Assembly: GCF_002933465.1 (NCBI RefSeq)
Contig: NZ_PSZE01000013.1
Span: 62,001-126,000, forward strand
Direction of reading: 5' to 3'
DNA from: Nocardia nova
GTDB taxonomy: Bacteria; Actinomycetota; Actinomycetes; Mycobacteriales; Mycobacteriaceae
DNA length: 64,000 bases
The position numbers and the translations under genes are program-made. The notes beneath the pieces are model-generated. The model was not told where the DNA came from. It did no database searches and was given only the letters and a program-made list of their open reading frames with translations. Below, piece after piece: positions 1-7,334 of this stretch; within the stretch, counting starts at the first letter, position 1, and each line of letters opens with the position of its first letter.

Positions 1-586
1 TGGCGATTTCAACCATCTGCGCGCCGTGCGGCTGGACCGTGACAAACGGCGTTCGGAGATCGACGGGGCACGGGCCCTGGTCACCGAAATGGTCGACTTC
101 CCACTGCCGATCGTGGCCGCGGTCAACGGGCCGGCGGTCGGACTCGGCTGCAATCTCGCGGTGCTCAGCGATGTCGTCCTGATCGCCGAGAGCGCCTATA
201 TGGCGGACCCGCACGTGGGCGTCGGACTCACCGCGGCCGATGGCGGCGCACCCACCTGGCCGCTGCTGATGGGTCTGTTGCGCGCCAAGGAGTACCTGTT
301 CACCAGCGAGCGCATTCCCGCTCAGCAGGCCGTCGCGCTCGGTCTGGCCAACCGCGTGGTGCCCGACGCCGAACTGCTGGAGCAAGCGGTCACCTTGGCA
401 ACCAAGTTCGCCGCCCAGCCGCCACAGGCCATCCAGTCCACCAAGCGAGTGCTGAACCTGCATGTCAAGCGGGCGATCACGGGAATACTCGAGTACGCGC
501 TCGCGGAGGAATTCCAGTCCTTCGACACGCCCGAACATCAGGCGATCGTCGACAACTTCCTGAGCAAGAGCGATGCCAAAGCCTGA
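1..586 (+). CDS. Crotonase-family enoyl-CoA hydratase/isomerase, 5' end outside window
   Basis: C-terminal part (about 194 residues) of a crotonase-fold enzyme acting on an acyl-CoA. The frame is open from base 2 (reads GDFNHL...), so the true start lies upstream; the GTG at 26 is internal. Crotonase landmarks are the oxyanion-hole segment around VNGPAVGLGCNLAVLSD and the later stretch ADPHVGVGL. Classical hydratases carry a Glu in GGGxE and another in PEx; here these positions read LGCN and DPHV, so simple 2-enoyl-CoA hydration is doubtful and isomerase or another crotonase reaction is possible. It ends at a TGA followed by a strong hairpin and is convergent with the ACAD gene downstream. 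Confidence 0.9.
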   Translation, partial: GDFNHLRAVRLDRDKRRSEIDGARALVTEMVDFPLPIVAAVNGPAVGLGCNLAVLSDVVLIAESAYMADPHVGVGLTAADGGAPTWPLLMGLLRAKEYLFTSERIPAQQAVALGLANRVVPDAELLEQAVTLATKFAAQPPQAIQSTKRVLNLHVKRAITGILEYALAEEFQSFDTPEHQAIVDNFLSKSDAKA

Positions 587-609
587 GCGGCCACACAGCA
601 CGAACGAAT

Positions 610-647
610 AATCGCGGGCACCGACCCTATGGTCGGTGCCCGCGATT
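610..647. terminator. Bidirectional hairpin terminator between convergent genes
   Basis: A perfect 17-bp inverted repeat (610-626 and 631-647) with a 4-nt loop (CTAT) lies between the crotonase stop at 586 and the ACAD stop at 672. Arms start AATCGCGGGCACC; the AT pairs at the base give short A/T runs on both sides. Placement between convergent genes supports a shared terminator. Confidence 0.85.
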
Positions 648-671
648 GTCGTGCTCGAGGCCGGTGCGGAA

Positions 672-1814
672 TCAGAACCCCATCGACCGCCCGATGAGGT
701 CCTTCATGATTTCGGTCGTTCCGCCGTAGAGTCGCTGCACCCGGGAGTCGCGCCAGAGCCGGGCGATCTCGTATTCGTTGATGTAGCCGTAGCCGCCGTG
801 CAACTGCATGCAGCGGTCCAGGATCTCCCACTGCACCTCGGAGGTCCACCACTTGAGCCCGGCGGCCTCCTCGGCGGTGAGTTCACCGGCGTTCGCCGCC
901 ACGACGCACTGGTCCAGATAGGTCTGCGCCACCTCGAGCTTGGTCTTCATCTCGGCCAGGAAGTGCCGGTTGACCTGGAACTTGCCGATCGCGGTCCCGA
1001 ACGCCGTGCGATCGGCGGCGTACGCGAGAGTCAGGTCCAGGGCGCGCCGAGCCATCGGCACAGCGTAGGTGGCGATACCGAGTCGCTCATAGGGGAGGTT
1101 GGCGACCAGGTGGTAGAAGCCGCGGTTCTCCTCGCCCACCAGGTTCTCGACCGGCACGCGCACATCATCGAAGAACAGTTCGGCGCTGTCGGTCGCCCGC
1201 TGGCCGATCTTGTCGAGCTTGCGGCCCCTGGTGAAGCCGGGCGTATCCGATTCCACGACGATCAGGCTGATACCGCGACGCCCCGCGGCCGGATCGGTCT
1301 TGGCGGCCACAAGCACCAGATCGGCCAGAATCCCGTTGCTGATGAACGTCTTCTGGCCGTTGATGACGTAGTGGTCGCCCTCGCGGCGGGCGGTGGTCTT
1401 GATGCCGGCGAGGTCGGAGCCCGCCGCCGGTTCGGACATTCCGATGGCCGTGATCGTCTCGCCTCGGACATATCCCGGCAGCCAGCGTTTCTTCTGCTCA
1501 TCGGTGGTCAGGCCGATGAGGTAGGAGGCCATGATGTCGTTCTGGATGCCCAGACCGATCCCGGTGGAGCCGGTCGCGAACATCTCCTCACTGACGATCT
1601 GATTGAAGCGGAAGTCGCGCAGCCCGAGGCCACCGAACTCCTCGGGGGCCTCCCAGCCGATCAGTCCGAGCTCGCCGGCCCGCTTCCAGGCCTGCCTGCC
1701 GACCTTCCCTTCGGCCTCCCACTCCTCCACATGCGGAGCGCACTCCGTTTCGAAGAAGGCTTTCGCGGTTGCTCGGAACTGCTCGTGCTCCGGCTCGAAG
1801 ATGCTACGACGCAT
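672..1814 (-). CDS. Acyl-CoA dehydrogenase
   Basis: FAD-dependent acyl-CoA dehydrogenase of 380 residues, full family length, catalysing alpha,beta-dehydrogenation of an acyl-CoA. The middle domain has the flavin/substrate motifs AIGMSEPAAGSDLAG and GQKTFISNG; the C-terminal domain has YGYINEY, whose Glu aligns with the catalytic base of MCAD-type enzymes, and YGGTTEIMKD near the end. It therefore looks catalytically complete on its own, unlike the paired ACADs elsewhere in the window. The start has GGAGGA about 8 nt upstream. Sequence layout is very like the ACAD at 40380-41528, suggesting paralogues with related substrates. The MaoC-like gene upstream on the same strand is 125 bp away, separated by an AT-rich promoter-like segment. 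Confidence 0.95.
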   Translation of the reverse strand: MRRSIFEPEHEQFRATAKAFFETECAPHVEEWEAEGKVGRQAWKRAGELGLIGWEAPEEFGGLGLRDFRFNQIVSEEMFATGSTGIGLGIQNDIMASYLIGLTTDEQKKRWLPGYVRGETITAIGMSEPAAGSDLAGIKTTARREGDHYVINGQKTFISNGILADLVLVAAKTDPAAGRRGISLIVVESDTPGFTRGRKLDKIGQRATDSAELFFDDVRVPVENLVGEENRGFYHLVANLPYERLGIATYAVPMARRALDLTLAYAADRTAFGTAIGKFQVNRHFLAEMKTKLEVAQTYLDQCVVAANAGELTAEEAAGLKWWTSEVQWEILDRCMQLHGGYGYINEYEIARLWRDSRVQRLYGGTTEIMKDLIGRSMGF

Positions 1815-1840
1815 CGCCTGTATCCTCCATCTTGCAGGTA

Positions 1841-1861
1841 AATTAACTATATAATAGAGCT
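1841..1861. promoter_or_regulatory. AT-rich promoter/operator-like segment
   Basis: In otherwise GC-rich DNA, about 20 bp of nearly pure A/T contain the near-palindrome CTATATAATAG just upstream of the ACAD start at 1814 (leftward). Likely a promoter -10 region or repressor site; assignment is inferred from position and composition only. Confidence 0.4.
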
Positions 1862-1939
1862 ATTTTGTTCCGATGTGGTGCCGATCGCCGCGCACCGCCG
1901 CCGCTTCGGCATGAACTCCCACGATCGCGCCGCGCGGTG

Positions 1940-2425
1940 TCAGCGCCCGCGAACCAAGCGCACCGGCCGGTATTCCACCACGACCGTGCCATCCCGTTTG
2001 ACCACCGAATTCTTGGTCGTGACAACACCTCTGCCGCCCGAACTCGTCGGCCGCGATTCCAGCACCTCGACCACGACGGAGATGGTGTCGCCGACGAAAA
2101 CCGGCCCCTTGATATCCAGATCCGAACGCATGAACGCCATGCCGGTGCCGTGCAGCACACCGGTTTGCAGGACCAGCCCCTCGGCATAAGCGAAGGTGAG
2201 CGTCCCGGGAATGATCCGCCCGGAGTACCCCGCCTCGACCGAGCCTTGCTCATCGAGGAACAGGGGCTCACTGAGCCCGGCGAGGGTGACGAAGGCGATC
2301 AGGTCGGATTCGGTGATGGTCCTGCTACTGGTCCGGAAGCGGTCCCCCGGCCGCATCTGTTCGAATGTCTGCCCGCGCAGGACCGGTGCGATCGCCCACG
2401 GATCCGGTTTCTCGCCGCCACTCAT
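1940..2425 (-). CDS. MaoC-like hotdog-fold (de)hydratase
   Basis: A 161-residue single-hotdog protein resembling the N-terminal FAS1/MaoC dehydratase family, which hydrate or dehydrate enoyl/3-hydroxyacyl-CoA. Visible family features are an N-terminal FEQMRPGDRF segment, TESDLIAFVTLAG leading into the hotdog helix, and RIIPGTLTFAYAEGL where MaoC proteins carry the substrate-channel helix. The C-terminal strands carry RSDLDIKGPVFVGDTI, typical of the family. The classical hydratase-2 Asp/His dyad is not obvious, so a regulatory or half-enzyme role is possible. A good ribosome site (AGGAAGG) sits 8 nt before the ATG. The gene is divergent from the ACAD at 2566 across a region holding a 15-bp perfect inverted repeat. 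Confidence 0.85.
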   Translation of the reverse strand: MSGGEKPDPWAIAPVLRGQTFEQMRPGDRFRTSSRTITESDLIAFVTLAGLSEPLFLDEQGSVEAGYSGRIIPGTLTFAYAEGLVLQTGVLHGTGMAFMRSDLDIKGPVFVGDTISVVVEVLESRPTSSGGRGVVTTKNSVVKRDGTVVVEYRPVRLVRGR

Positions 2426-2456
2426 CCGGTCTACCTTCCTCTAATTGTGCAGATCA

Positions 2457-2537
2457 GTTAGATAATTTATCCTAATGCTCACCAGGAGGACCGGGTGCGA
2501 CGCCAAGACTCCTGCGTATACTGATAAATTATCTAAC
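2457..2537. promoter_or_regulatory. Divergent control region with a 15-bp inverted repeat
   Basis: GTTAGATAATTTATC at 2457-2471 is exactly reverse-complemented by GATAAATTATCTAAC at 2523-2537. The first copy is itself part of an 18-bp imperfect palindrome, TTAGATAATTTATCCTAA. The pair sits between the divergent starts at 2425 (-) and 2566 (+), as expected for two copies of a repressor site covering both promoters. The motif differs from the 16-bp palindrome found from 16 kb onward. Confidence 0.6.
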
Positions 2538-2565
2538 GATTATAGCTGATTAGACAGGAGTGAAC

Positions 2566-3687
2566 ATGTACGGCGTACGCAGTGCGGAACAGGAGGAACT
2601 GTCCGCCGTTGTTCGAAAGTTGCTGGAGGAGCGGTCATCGGAAGCCGCCGTCCGCGCGACGATGGACTCCGCCGAGGGGTACGACCGGGACCTCGCGGCT
2701 CTGATGGCCGAGCAGATGGGCCTACACGGCATCGCCATCCCGGAGGAGTACGGCGGCGCGGGGTTCGGCTTCGTCGAACTGAGCGTGGTACTCGAGGAAA
2801 TGGGCAGGGTGCTGCTGTGCGGCCCCTTCTTCAGCAGTGTCGTCCTGTTCGCGACCGCACTACTGGAAGCCGGGGACGACGACGCCTGCAGGACCTGGCT
2901 GCCGCGGATCGCCGCGGGCCGGCTTGTCGGCACGGTGGCGTTCGTCGAGGAGGCCGAGGGCCTGGATGAGCAATCGATCCGGCTGGCAGCGCGCCGCAAC
3001 AACGAGCGCTACCTGCTCAGCGGCCGCAAATACCATGTACTCGACGGCGGGTCGGCCGAGGCGATCGTGGTCGCGGCCCGGCTACCGGAGGGGGTGGGAC
3101 TGTTCGTCGTCGATACCGATCTCGGAGTGCGCCGCACCGTCGCGCCGACGCTGGACCGGACCCGCAGGCAGGCCACCCTCGACTTCGAGGACACGCCGGC
3201 GCGCTTGCTCGCCGGGCCGGGGCACGGCTGGGCGATATTGCGCCGGGTGCTCGACCGTGCCGCCGTCGCGCTGGCATGCGAGCAGGCCGGGGGCGCCGAG
3301 CGCGTACTCGAGATGGCGGTCGACTACGCCAAGACCCGCCACCAGTTCGATCGGCCCATCGGTTCGTTTCAGGCGATCAAACACAAATGCGCCGACATGC
3401 TGGTCGCCGTGGAATCGGCGCGCTCGGCCGCGCGCTGTGCGGCCGATGCGGTGGCCGCGAACGACCCCGATCTGGAGCTGCTGGCCGGGCTGGCCAAGAC
3501 CGTCTGCTCGGATGCGTTCAGCCTGTGCGCACGCGACAACATCCAGATTCACGGCGGAATCGGCTTCACCTGGGAGCATCCGGCACATCTGTACTACAAG
3601 CGCGCCAAGAGCAGCGAAGCACATTTCGGAACACCCCGCCACCACCGCGAGCGACTGGCACTGCGCGCGGAGGCGCTGCCGGCGTAA
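2566..3687 (+). CDS. Acyl-CoA dehydrogenase, catalytic-Glu subunit of a probable heteromer
   Basis: An ACAD of 373 residues from the ATG at 2566. I prefer this to the GTG at 2560 because AGGAG (2556-2560) lies 5 nt before the ATG and would overlap the GTG. The N-terminal domain has GIAIPEEYGGAG; the C-terminal domain has the flavin/dimer stretch HQFDRPIGSFQAIKH and IHGGIGFTWEHP, with a Glu at the catalytic-base position. It lacks the GGTSEIQRN motif usual at the ACAD C-terminus, while the next gene has that motif but no catalytic Glu. Actinobacterial FadE pairs known from steroid catabolism form alpha2beta2 complexes with this division of residues, so the two genes probably encode one enzyme. 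Confidence 0.93.
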   Translation: MYGVRSAEQEELSAVVRKLLEERSSEAAVRATMDSAEGYDRDLAALMAEQMGLHGIAIPEEYGGAGFGFVELSVVLEEMGRVLLCGPFFSSVVLFATALLEAGDDDACRTWLPRIAAGRLVGTVAFVEEAEGLDEQSIRLAARRNNERYLLSGRKYHVLDGGSAEAIVVAARLPEGVGLFVVDTDLGVRRTVAPTLDRTRRQATLDFEDTPARLLAGPGHGWAILRRVLDRAAVALACEQAGGAERVLEMAVDYAKTRHQFDRPIGSFQAIKHKCADMLVAVESARSAARCAADAVAANDPDLELLAGLAKTVCSDAFSLCARDNIQIHGGIGFTWEHPAHLYYKRAKSSEAHFGTPRHHRERLALRAEALPA

Positions 3688-3719
3688 GCGGACGTGCTTC
3701 GACCACTCATTGATAGCTG

Positions 3720-3735
3720 AATTAACAAGCTAATT
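3720..3735. promoter_or_regulatory. AT-rich palindrome between paired ACAD genes
   Basis: AATTAACAAGCTAATT is a near-perfect palindrome in the 107-bp gap between the two ACAD genes, 60 bp before the second ATG. Its position suggests an internal promoter/operator. It resembles the AT-rich segments at 1841 and 2457 in composition, but I cannot align them into one firm consensus. Confidence 0.4.
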
Positions 3736-3794
3736 TGCCTAATTTACTGCCGCCCGGCGGATTCGACCGACCAGGCGACAAGGAGGGAGCCGGC

Positions 3795-4985
3795 ATGGCA
3801 GGGACGCCGACCGCACGACAGGGTTCCGGGAACACGTCGGATCAGGCGGATGACACGACCGAATTCCGCGAGCAGCTACGGGCGTGGCTGGAGTCGGTGC
3901 CCAGGCCCGCCGGCCTGCGGGACTACGGCCCGACCCCGACGGTGGACGACGTGGGCCCCGGACGGCAATGGCAGCGTCTGCTGGCCGATGCCGGCTATGC
4001 CTGCCTGCCGTGGCCGGTCGAGTACGGCGGCCGCGGCGCGAGCATCATGGAACAGGCGGTCTTCGCCGAGGAGACCGCGCGCGCGGGGGTTCCCCGCCAG
4101 CTCGGACTGGTCGGCCCGGCGCTGGCCGCGCCGGTGATCATGGAGTTCGGCACCGATGCGCAGCGGGCGCGGTACCTGGAGCCGATCCGGGTCGGCGAAC
4201 ACCTGTGGTGCCAGCTGTTCTCCGAGCCGGAGGCCGGATCGGATCTGGCCTCGCTGCGCACTCGCGCGGTCGCCGAGGGCGACGAGTGGGTGATCGACGG
4301 ACAGAAGGTCTGGACCAGCGCCGCGGCGGCGGCCGATTACGGTCTGCTGATCGCCAGGACGGGCCCCGGCCGATACGACGGCCTGACCGCGTTCATCGTG
4401 CCCATGTCGGCGCCCGGAATCACCGTGCGCCCGCTCGAGCAGATGGACGGTGAGAGCAAATTCAACGAGGTGTTCCTCACCGGCGTGCGACTGCGGGCAC
4501 AGGATCGGCTCGGGGAGATCGGGCAGGGCTGGGCGGTCGCGACCGCGACGCTGGGCACCGAACGGCTGTCGCTGGGCACGCAGTCGGTGTCGCTGTTCGC
4601 CGCGCTGGACGATATCGTCGCCGCCGCGACCCGGCGCGACCGGCTCACTCCGCGCCTGCGCGAGGACATCGTTTCGATCTGGACCCGGATATGGCTGCTG
4701 CGCGCGACCTGGCTGCGGGCGGTGCACGCGGAGTCGTCGCTGACCTCCCCGACCTTCTCGGTGCTGAAGGTGATGAGCTCGGAAACCCATCGCGATCTGG
4801 CGGATCTGGCCGTCGACGCCCTGGGACTCGATATCACCGACGATCCTGCGGACAATCCGATCGTGCACCGGATGCTCGTCGCCCGGGCGCAAACCATTCT
4901 GGGTGGCACCAGTGAGATCCAGCGCAATATTCTCGCCGAACGGGTGCTGGGACTCCCCCGCGAACCCGCTGTGAAGAAGGGCTGA
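3795..4985 (+). CDS. Acyl-CoA dehydrogenase, partner subunit lacking catalytic Glu
   Basis: An ACAD of 396 residues. The ATG at 3795 is chosen because AGGAGGGA ends 6 nt upstream; an in-frame TTG at 3735 has no ribosome site. Motifs: LPWPVEYGGRGAS near residue 80, CQLFSEPEAGSDLASL, GQKVWTSAA, FNEVFLTGV, and GGTSEIQRNILAERVLGLP at the C-terminus. The segment that normally holds GGxGYxxE reads ALGLDITDDPADN, with no Glu base. It complements the preceding ACAD, which has the Glu but not the GGTSEIQR motif, so an obligate heteromer is inferred. The downstream CoA-transferase-like gene starts 3 nt after its stop, indicating one operon. Confidence 0.93.
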   Translation: MAGTPTARQGSGNTSDQADDTTEFREQLRAWLESVPRPAGLRDYGPTPTVDDVGPGRQWQRLLADAGYACLPWPVEYGGRGASIMEQAVFAEETARAGVPRQLGLVGPALAAPVIMEFGTDAQRARYLEPIRVGEHLWCQLFSEPEAGSDLASLRTRAVAEGDEWVIDGQKVWTSAAAAADYGLLIARTGPGRYDGLTAFIVPMSAPGITVRPLEQMDGESKFNEVFLTGVRLRAQDRLGEIGQGWAVATATLGTERLSLGTQSVSLFAALDDIVAAATRRDRLTPRLREDIVSIWTRIWLLRATWLRAVHAESSLTSPTFSVLKVMSSETHRDLADLAVDALGLDITDDPADNPIVHRMLVARAQTILGGTSEIQRNILAERVLGLPREPAVKKG

Positions 4986-4988
4986 CCG

Positions 4989-6194
4989 ATGCCGGCCGAC
5001 ACCGTGGCGTTCACATCGCTCATCCGCCCGGGTTCCACCGTCGCGATCGGTGACGGGTTCGGGGCGCCGCGGGCGCTGTCCGAGCAGCTGACCGCGGTGG
5101 CCGAGAACACCGAGGGCCTGCGGCTGGTGCTGGGCTGGATGCCCGTCGCCGATCCCGATCTCGACCCCAGGGCCTTCGCCGATGTGCGAACCTTCATGCC
5201 CGGCTGGGGGCTGCGCTCGGCGGTCGCGCAGGGGCATATCCGTTTCCTGCCGGTGCGGCTGTCGGGCACTCCCGCGCTGCTGCACGGGCCGCTGCGTCCC
5301 GACGTGCTGGTGGCCACCGTGGTGCCCACGCCGGACGGATATCGGTTCGCCAACGAGATCTCCTGGCAGCGCGCCGCGATCGCCGCCGGCGCCCGGGTGG
5401 CCGCGATGGTGTCGCGGGCTGCTCCGGTGTGCGCGGCGGGTCCGGCGCTGCCCGCGGAGCGGCTGACCGTGGTCGGGGAGACTGACCACCCGCCGCTGAA
5501 CATGCCGGACGAGCCGGTGGCGCCGGAGCTCGAGCGGCTCGTCGATAATCTGGTGCGCTTCATTCCCGAGGGGGCACGATTGCAGATCGGCCCCGGAGCA
5601 CTCGGTGCGACGGTGCTGCGGAAGCTGGAGGTCCCGGTGCGCATCGACTCCGGGCTGCTGCCGGACTCCGTGGTCGACTTGGCCGAGCGAGACCTTCTCA
5701 TCGACACCCCGGTGGCGACCTACCTGGCTGGTGGACCGCGGTTGCGGGAGTGGGTGTCGGGCCGAAAGGTGTTGCACCCCATCGAGTTCACCCATGATCC
5801 CGGAAGGCTGTCGGCATCACCGCTGTTCGCGGTGAACACCGCCGTGGAGGTCGATACCCACGGCCAGATCAACGTCGAAGGCACCGAACGGGCCGTGGTC
5901 GGCGGTATCGGCGGCCACCACGACTACGCGGCCGCGGCGGCGCGGTCGGTGGGCGGGCTCAGCATCATCGCCGTGACCACGACACACCGGGGTCGATCGA
6001 CCCTGGTCGACCGGCTCTCACGCCCGGTCAGCACACCGTCTCACGATGTCGACATCGTCGTGACCGAACACGGCATCGCGGATCTGCGGGGTCTGGACCG
6101 GACGGAACGGACCGAGGCATTGCGCGCCGTATGGGGTTCCGCCGGCGTTCGCGGACCCGAAGATTCTCCCGAAACGGTCGGCGGCACACCATGA
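4989..6194 (+). CDS. Acetyl-CoA hydrolase/CoA-transferase family protein
   Basis: 401 residues related to the acetyl-CoA hydrolase / 4-hydroxybutyrate CoA-transferase family (class I type fold). The C-terminal half has the characteristic run INVEGTERAVVGGIGG followed by VVTEHGIADLRGLDRTERTE, seen in enzymes moving CoA between carboxylic acids. The N-terminal half has RPGSTVAIGDGFGAPRAL. Starts 3 nt after the ACAD stop, so translation is probably coupled. In context it could load CoA onto the substrate of the ACAD pair or recover CoA from a product; the sequence does not say which. The C-terminus past residue 380 is low in conserved features. Confidence 0.88.
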   Translation: MPADTVAFTSLIRPGSTVAIGDGFGAPRALSEQLTAVAENTEGLRLVLGWMPVADPDLDPRAFADVRTFMPGWGLRSAVAQGHIRFLPVRLSGTPALLHGPLRPDVLVATVVPTPDGYRFANEISWQRAAIAAGARVAAMVSRAAPVCAAGPALPAERLTVVGETDHPPLNMPDEPVAPELERLVDNLVRFIPEGARLQIGPGALGATVLRKLEVPVRIDSGLLPDSVVDLAERDLLIDTPVATYLAGGPRLREWVSGRKVLHPIEFTHDPGRLSASPLFAVNTAVEVDTHGQINVEGTERAVVGGIGGHHDYAAAAARSVGGLSIIAVTTTHRGRSTLVDRLSRPVSTPSHDVDIVVTEHGIADLRGLDRTERTEALRAVWGSAGVRGPEDSPETVGGTP

Positions 6195-6326
6195 TCGCCG
6201 AGGTTGTCATGTCAGCGGAATCCCGGTCGGTTTCAGACGCGGTAGAAGCGAGGTTCCGCGAGACCTGGCATCCAGGTCGGCAGTGATTCATCGCCGCGTG
6301 CTGCGGTGACGTCGGAGTCGCACCTT

Positions 6327-7247
6327 TCACTCAGTATTGAAAAGGGCGATCAACTCGGTGGTCGCCGACTTCAGCGCAGGGTGCGATGTTGCGCGGTCAC
6401 GCAGCCAAGCGAGCGCAATCTGACCTTGGCTCCAACTGTTGTCATCGATCGGGACCAGCGTGAACTCCGGCGGCGAGAACACCCGGCCGAAGGATGAATC
6501 AGGAGCGTAAGCGACCAGAAGGACCAGTCGTTTGCTACGGACCTGTGCCGCGAGTTCGACCTCGCTTCCCCTCTCCCCCGAGGCCGCGCGCACGATTTGG
6601 GTGACACCGCGCGCGTTGAGCCGACGAACCAGCGTCGACATGGCGAGCGGGTTGGCACTGGCGACATCGACGGCAACCTGCCGATCACGCAGATCCTCGA
6701 TGGTCACCGCGTCGCGTAACGCCAACGGATCATCAGTGCGTACCGCGATGCCACTCTGGTAACGAGAGATCACCCGGAACTCGACCCGCGGGTCGGTGCA
6801 CGGTAAATGGATCAACCCCAGATCCAAATGACCGGCGACCAGATGTGCAGCCACCTCAGCGGCCGAACCCGGAATGCTGAACTCTGCCGGTGCCGACAGC
6901 TGACGCACCGTGTCTTCGAACGCATACAGCAGATCCGACGGCGCATACGCCGTCGCGCCCACCCGCAGGGGGGCGACGCGGTGCGTGATGCTGTTCGCGG
7001 TCGTCTCGAATTCAGCGACCAGATCGAGTATCCGTCGCGCGGGCGCGACCAAGGCAGCACCGAGCGCTGTCAGGCGTACCGCGTGATAGTCACGTTCGAA
7101 CAACGTGCCACCGAGTTCTCGTTCCAGCAGCTTGATCTGCTTGCTGAGCGGCGGCGGAGTGATATGCAGCCGGTCGGCCGCACGCTTGAAATGCAATTCA
7201 TCCGCGACCGCCAGAAAATACTTCAGGCGGGTGAAGTCAATACCCAT
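6327..7247 (-). CDS. LysR-family transcriptional regulator
   Basis: 306-residue LysR-type regulator. The N-terminal winged helix-turn-helix is clear (RLKYFLAVADELHFKRAADR, then LHITPPPLSKQIKLLERELG, residues about 7-47), followed by a substrate-binding effector domain with LRVGATAYA near residue 95. It lies on the same strand as, and 87 bp downstream of, the double CaiB gene, so it could be co-transcribed with it. By habit of the family it would respond to a pathway acid or acyl-CoA and act on a nearby promoter; the repeat-bearing region at 9739-9932 is the best local target. No regulator-proximal divergent gene is present, which is atypical for LysR. Confidence 0.95.
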   Translation of the reverse strand: MGIDFTRLKYFLAVADELHFKRAADRLHITPPPLSKQIKLLERELGGTLFERDYHAVRLTALGAALVAPARRILDLVAEFETTANSITHRVAPLRVGATAYAPSDLLYAFEDTVRQLSAPAEFSIPGSAAEVAAHLVAGHLDLGLIHLPCTDPRVEFRVISRYQSGIAVRTDDPLALRDAVTIEDLRDRQVAVDVASANPLAMSTLVRRLNARGVTQIVRAASGERGSEVELAAQVRSKRLVLLVAYAPDSSFGRVFSPPEFTLVPIDDNSWSQGQIALAWLRDRATSHPALKSATTELIALFNTE

Positions 7248-7334
7248 GAACTCGTTCCACGTGTCGTCGTCGACCTCCGCATCATAGGTGACGTTGCCGC
7301 CTATCGAGCGCTCGGAGCCGCCACCCTGTTGAAC

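Noticed and set aside
3876..5795. Long open frame (639 codons) on the minus strand
   Set aside because: Antisense to the ACAD/CoA-transferase genes; His/Arg/Gln-rich low-complexity translation typical of the shadow frame of GC-rich coding DNA.
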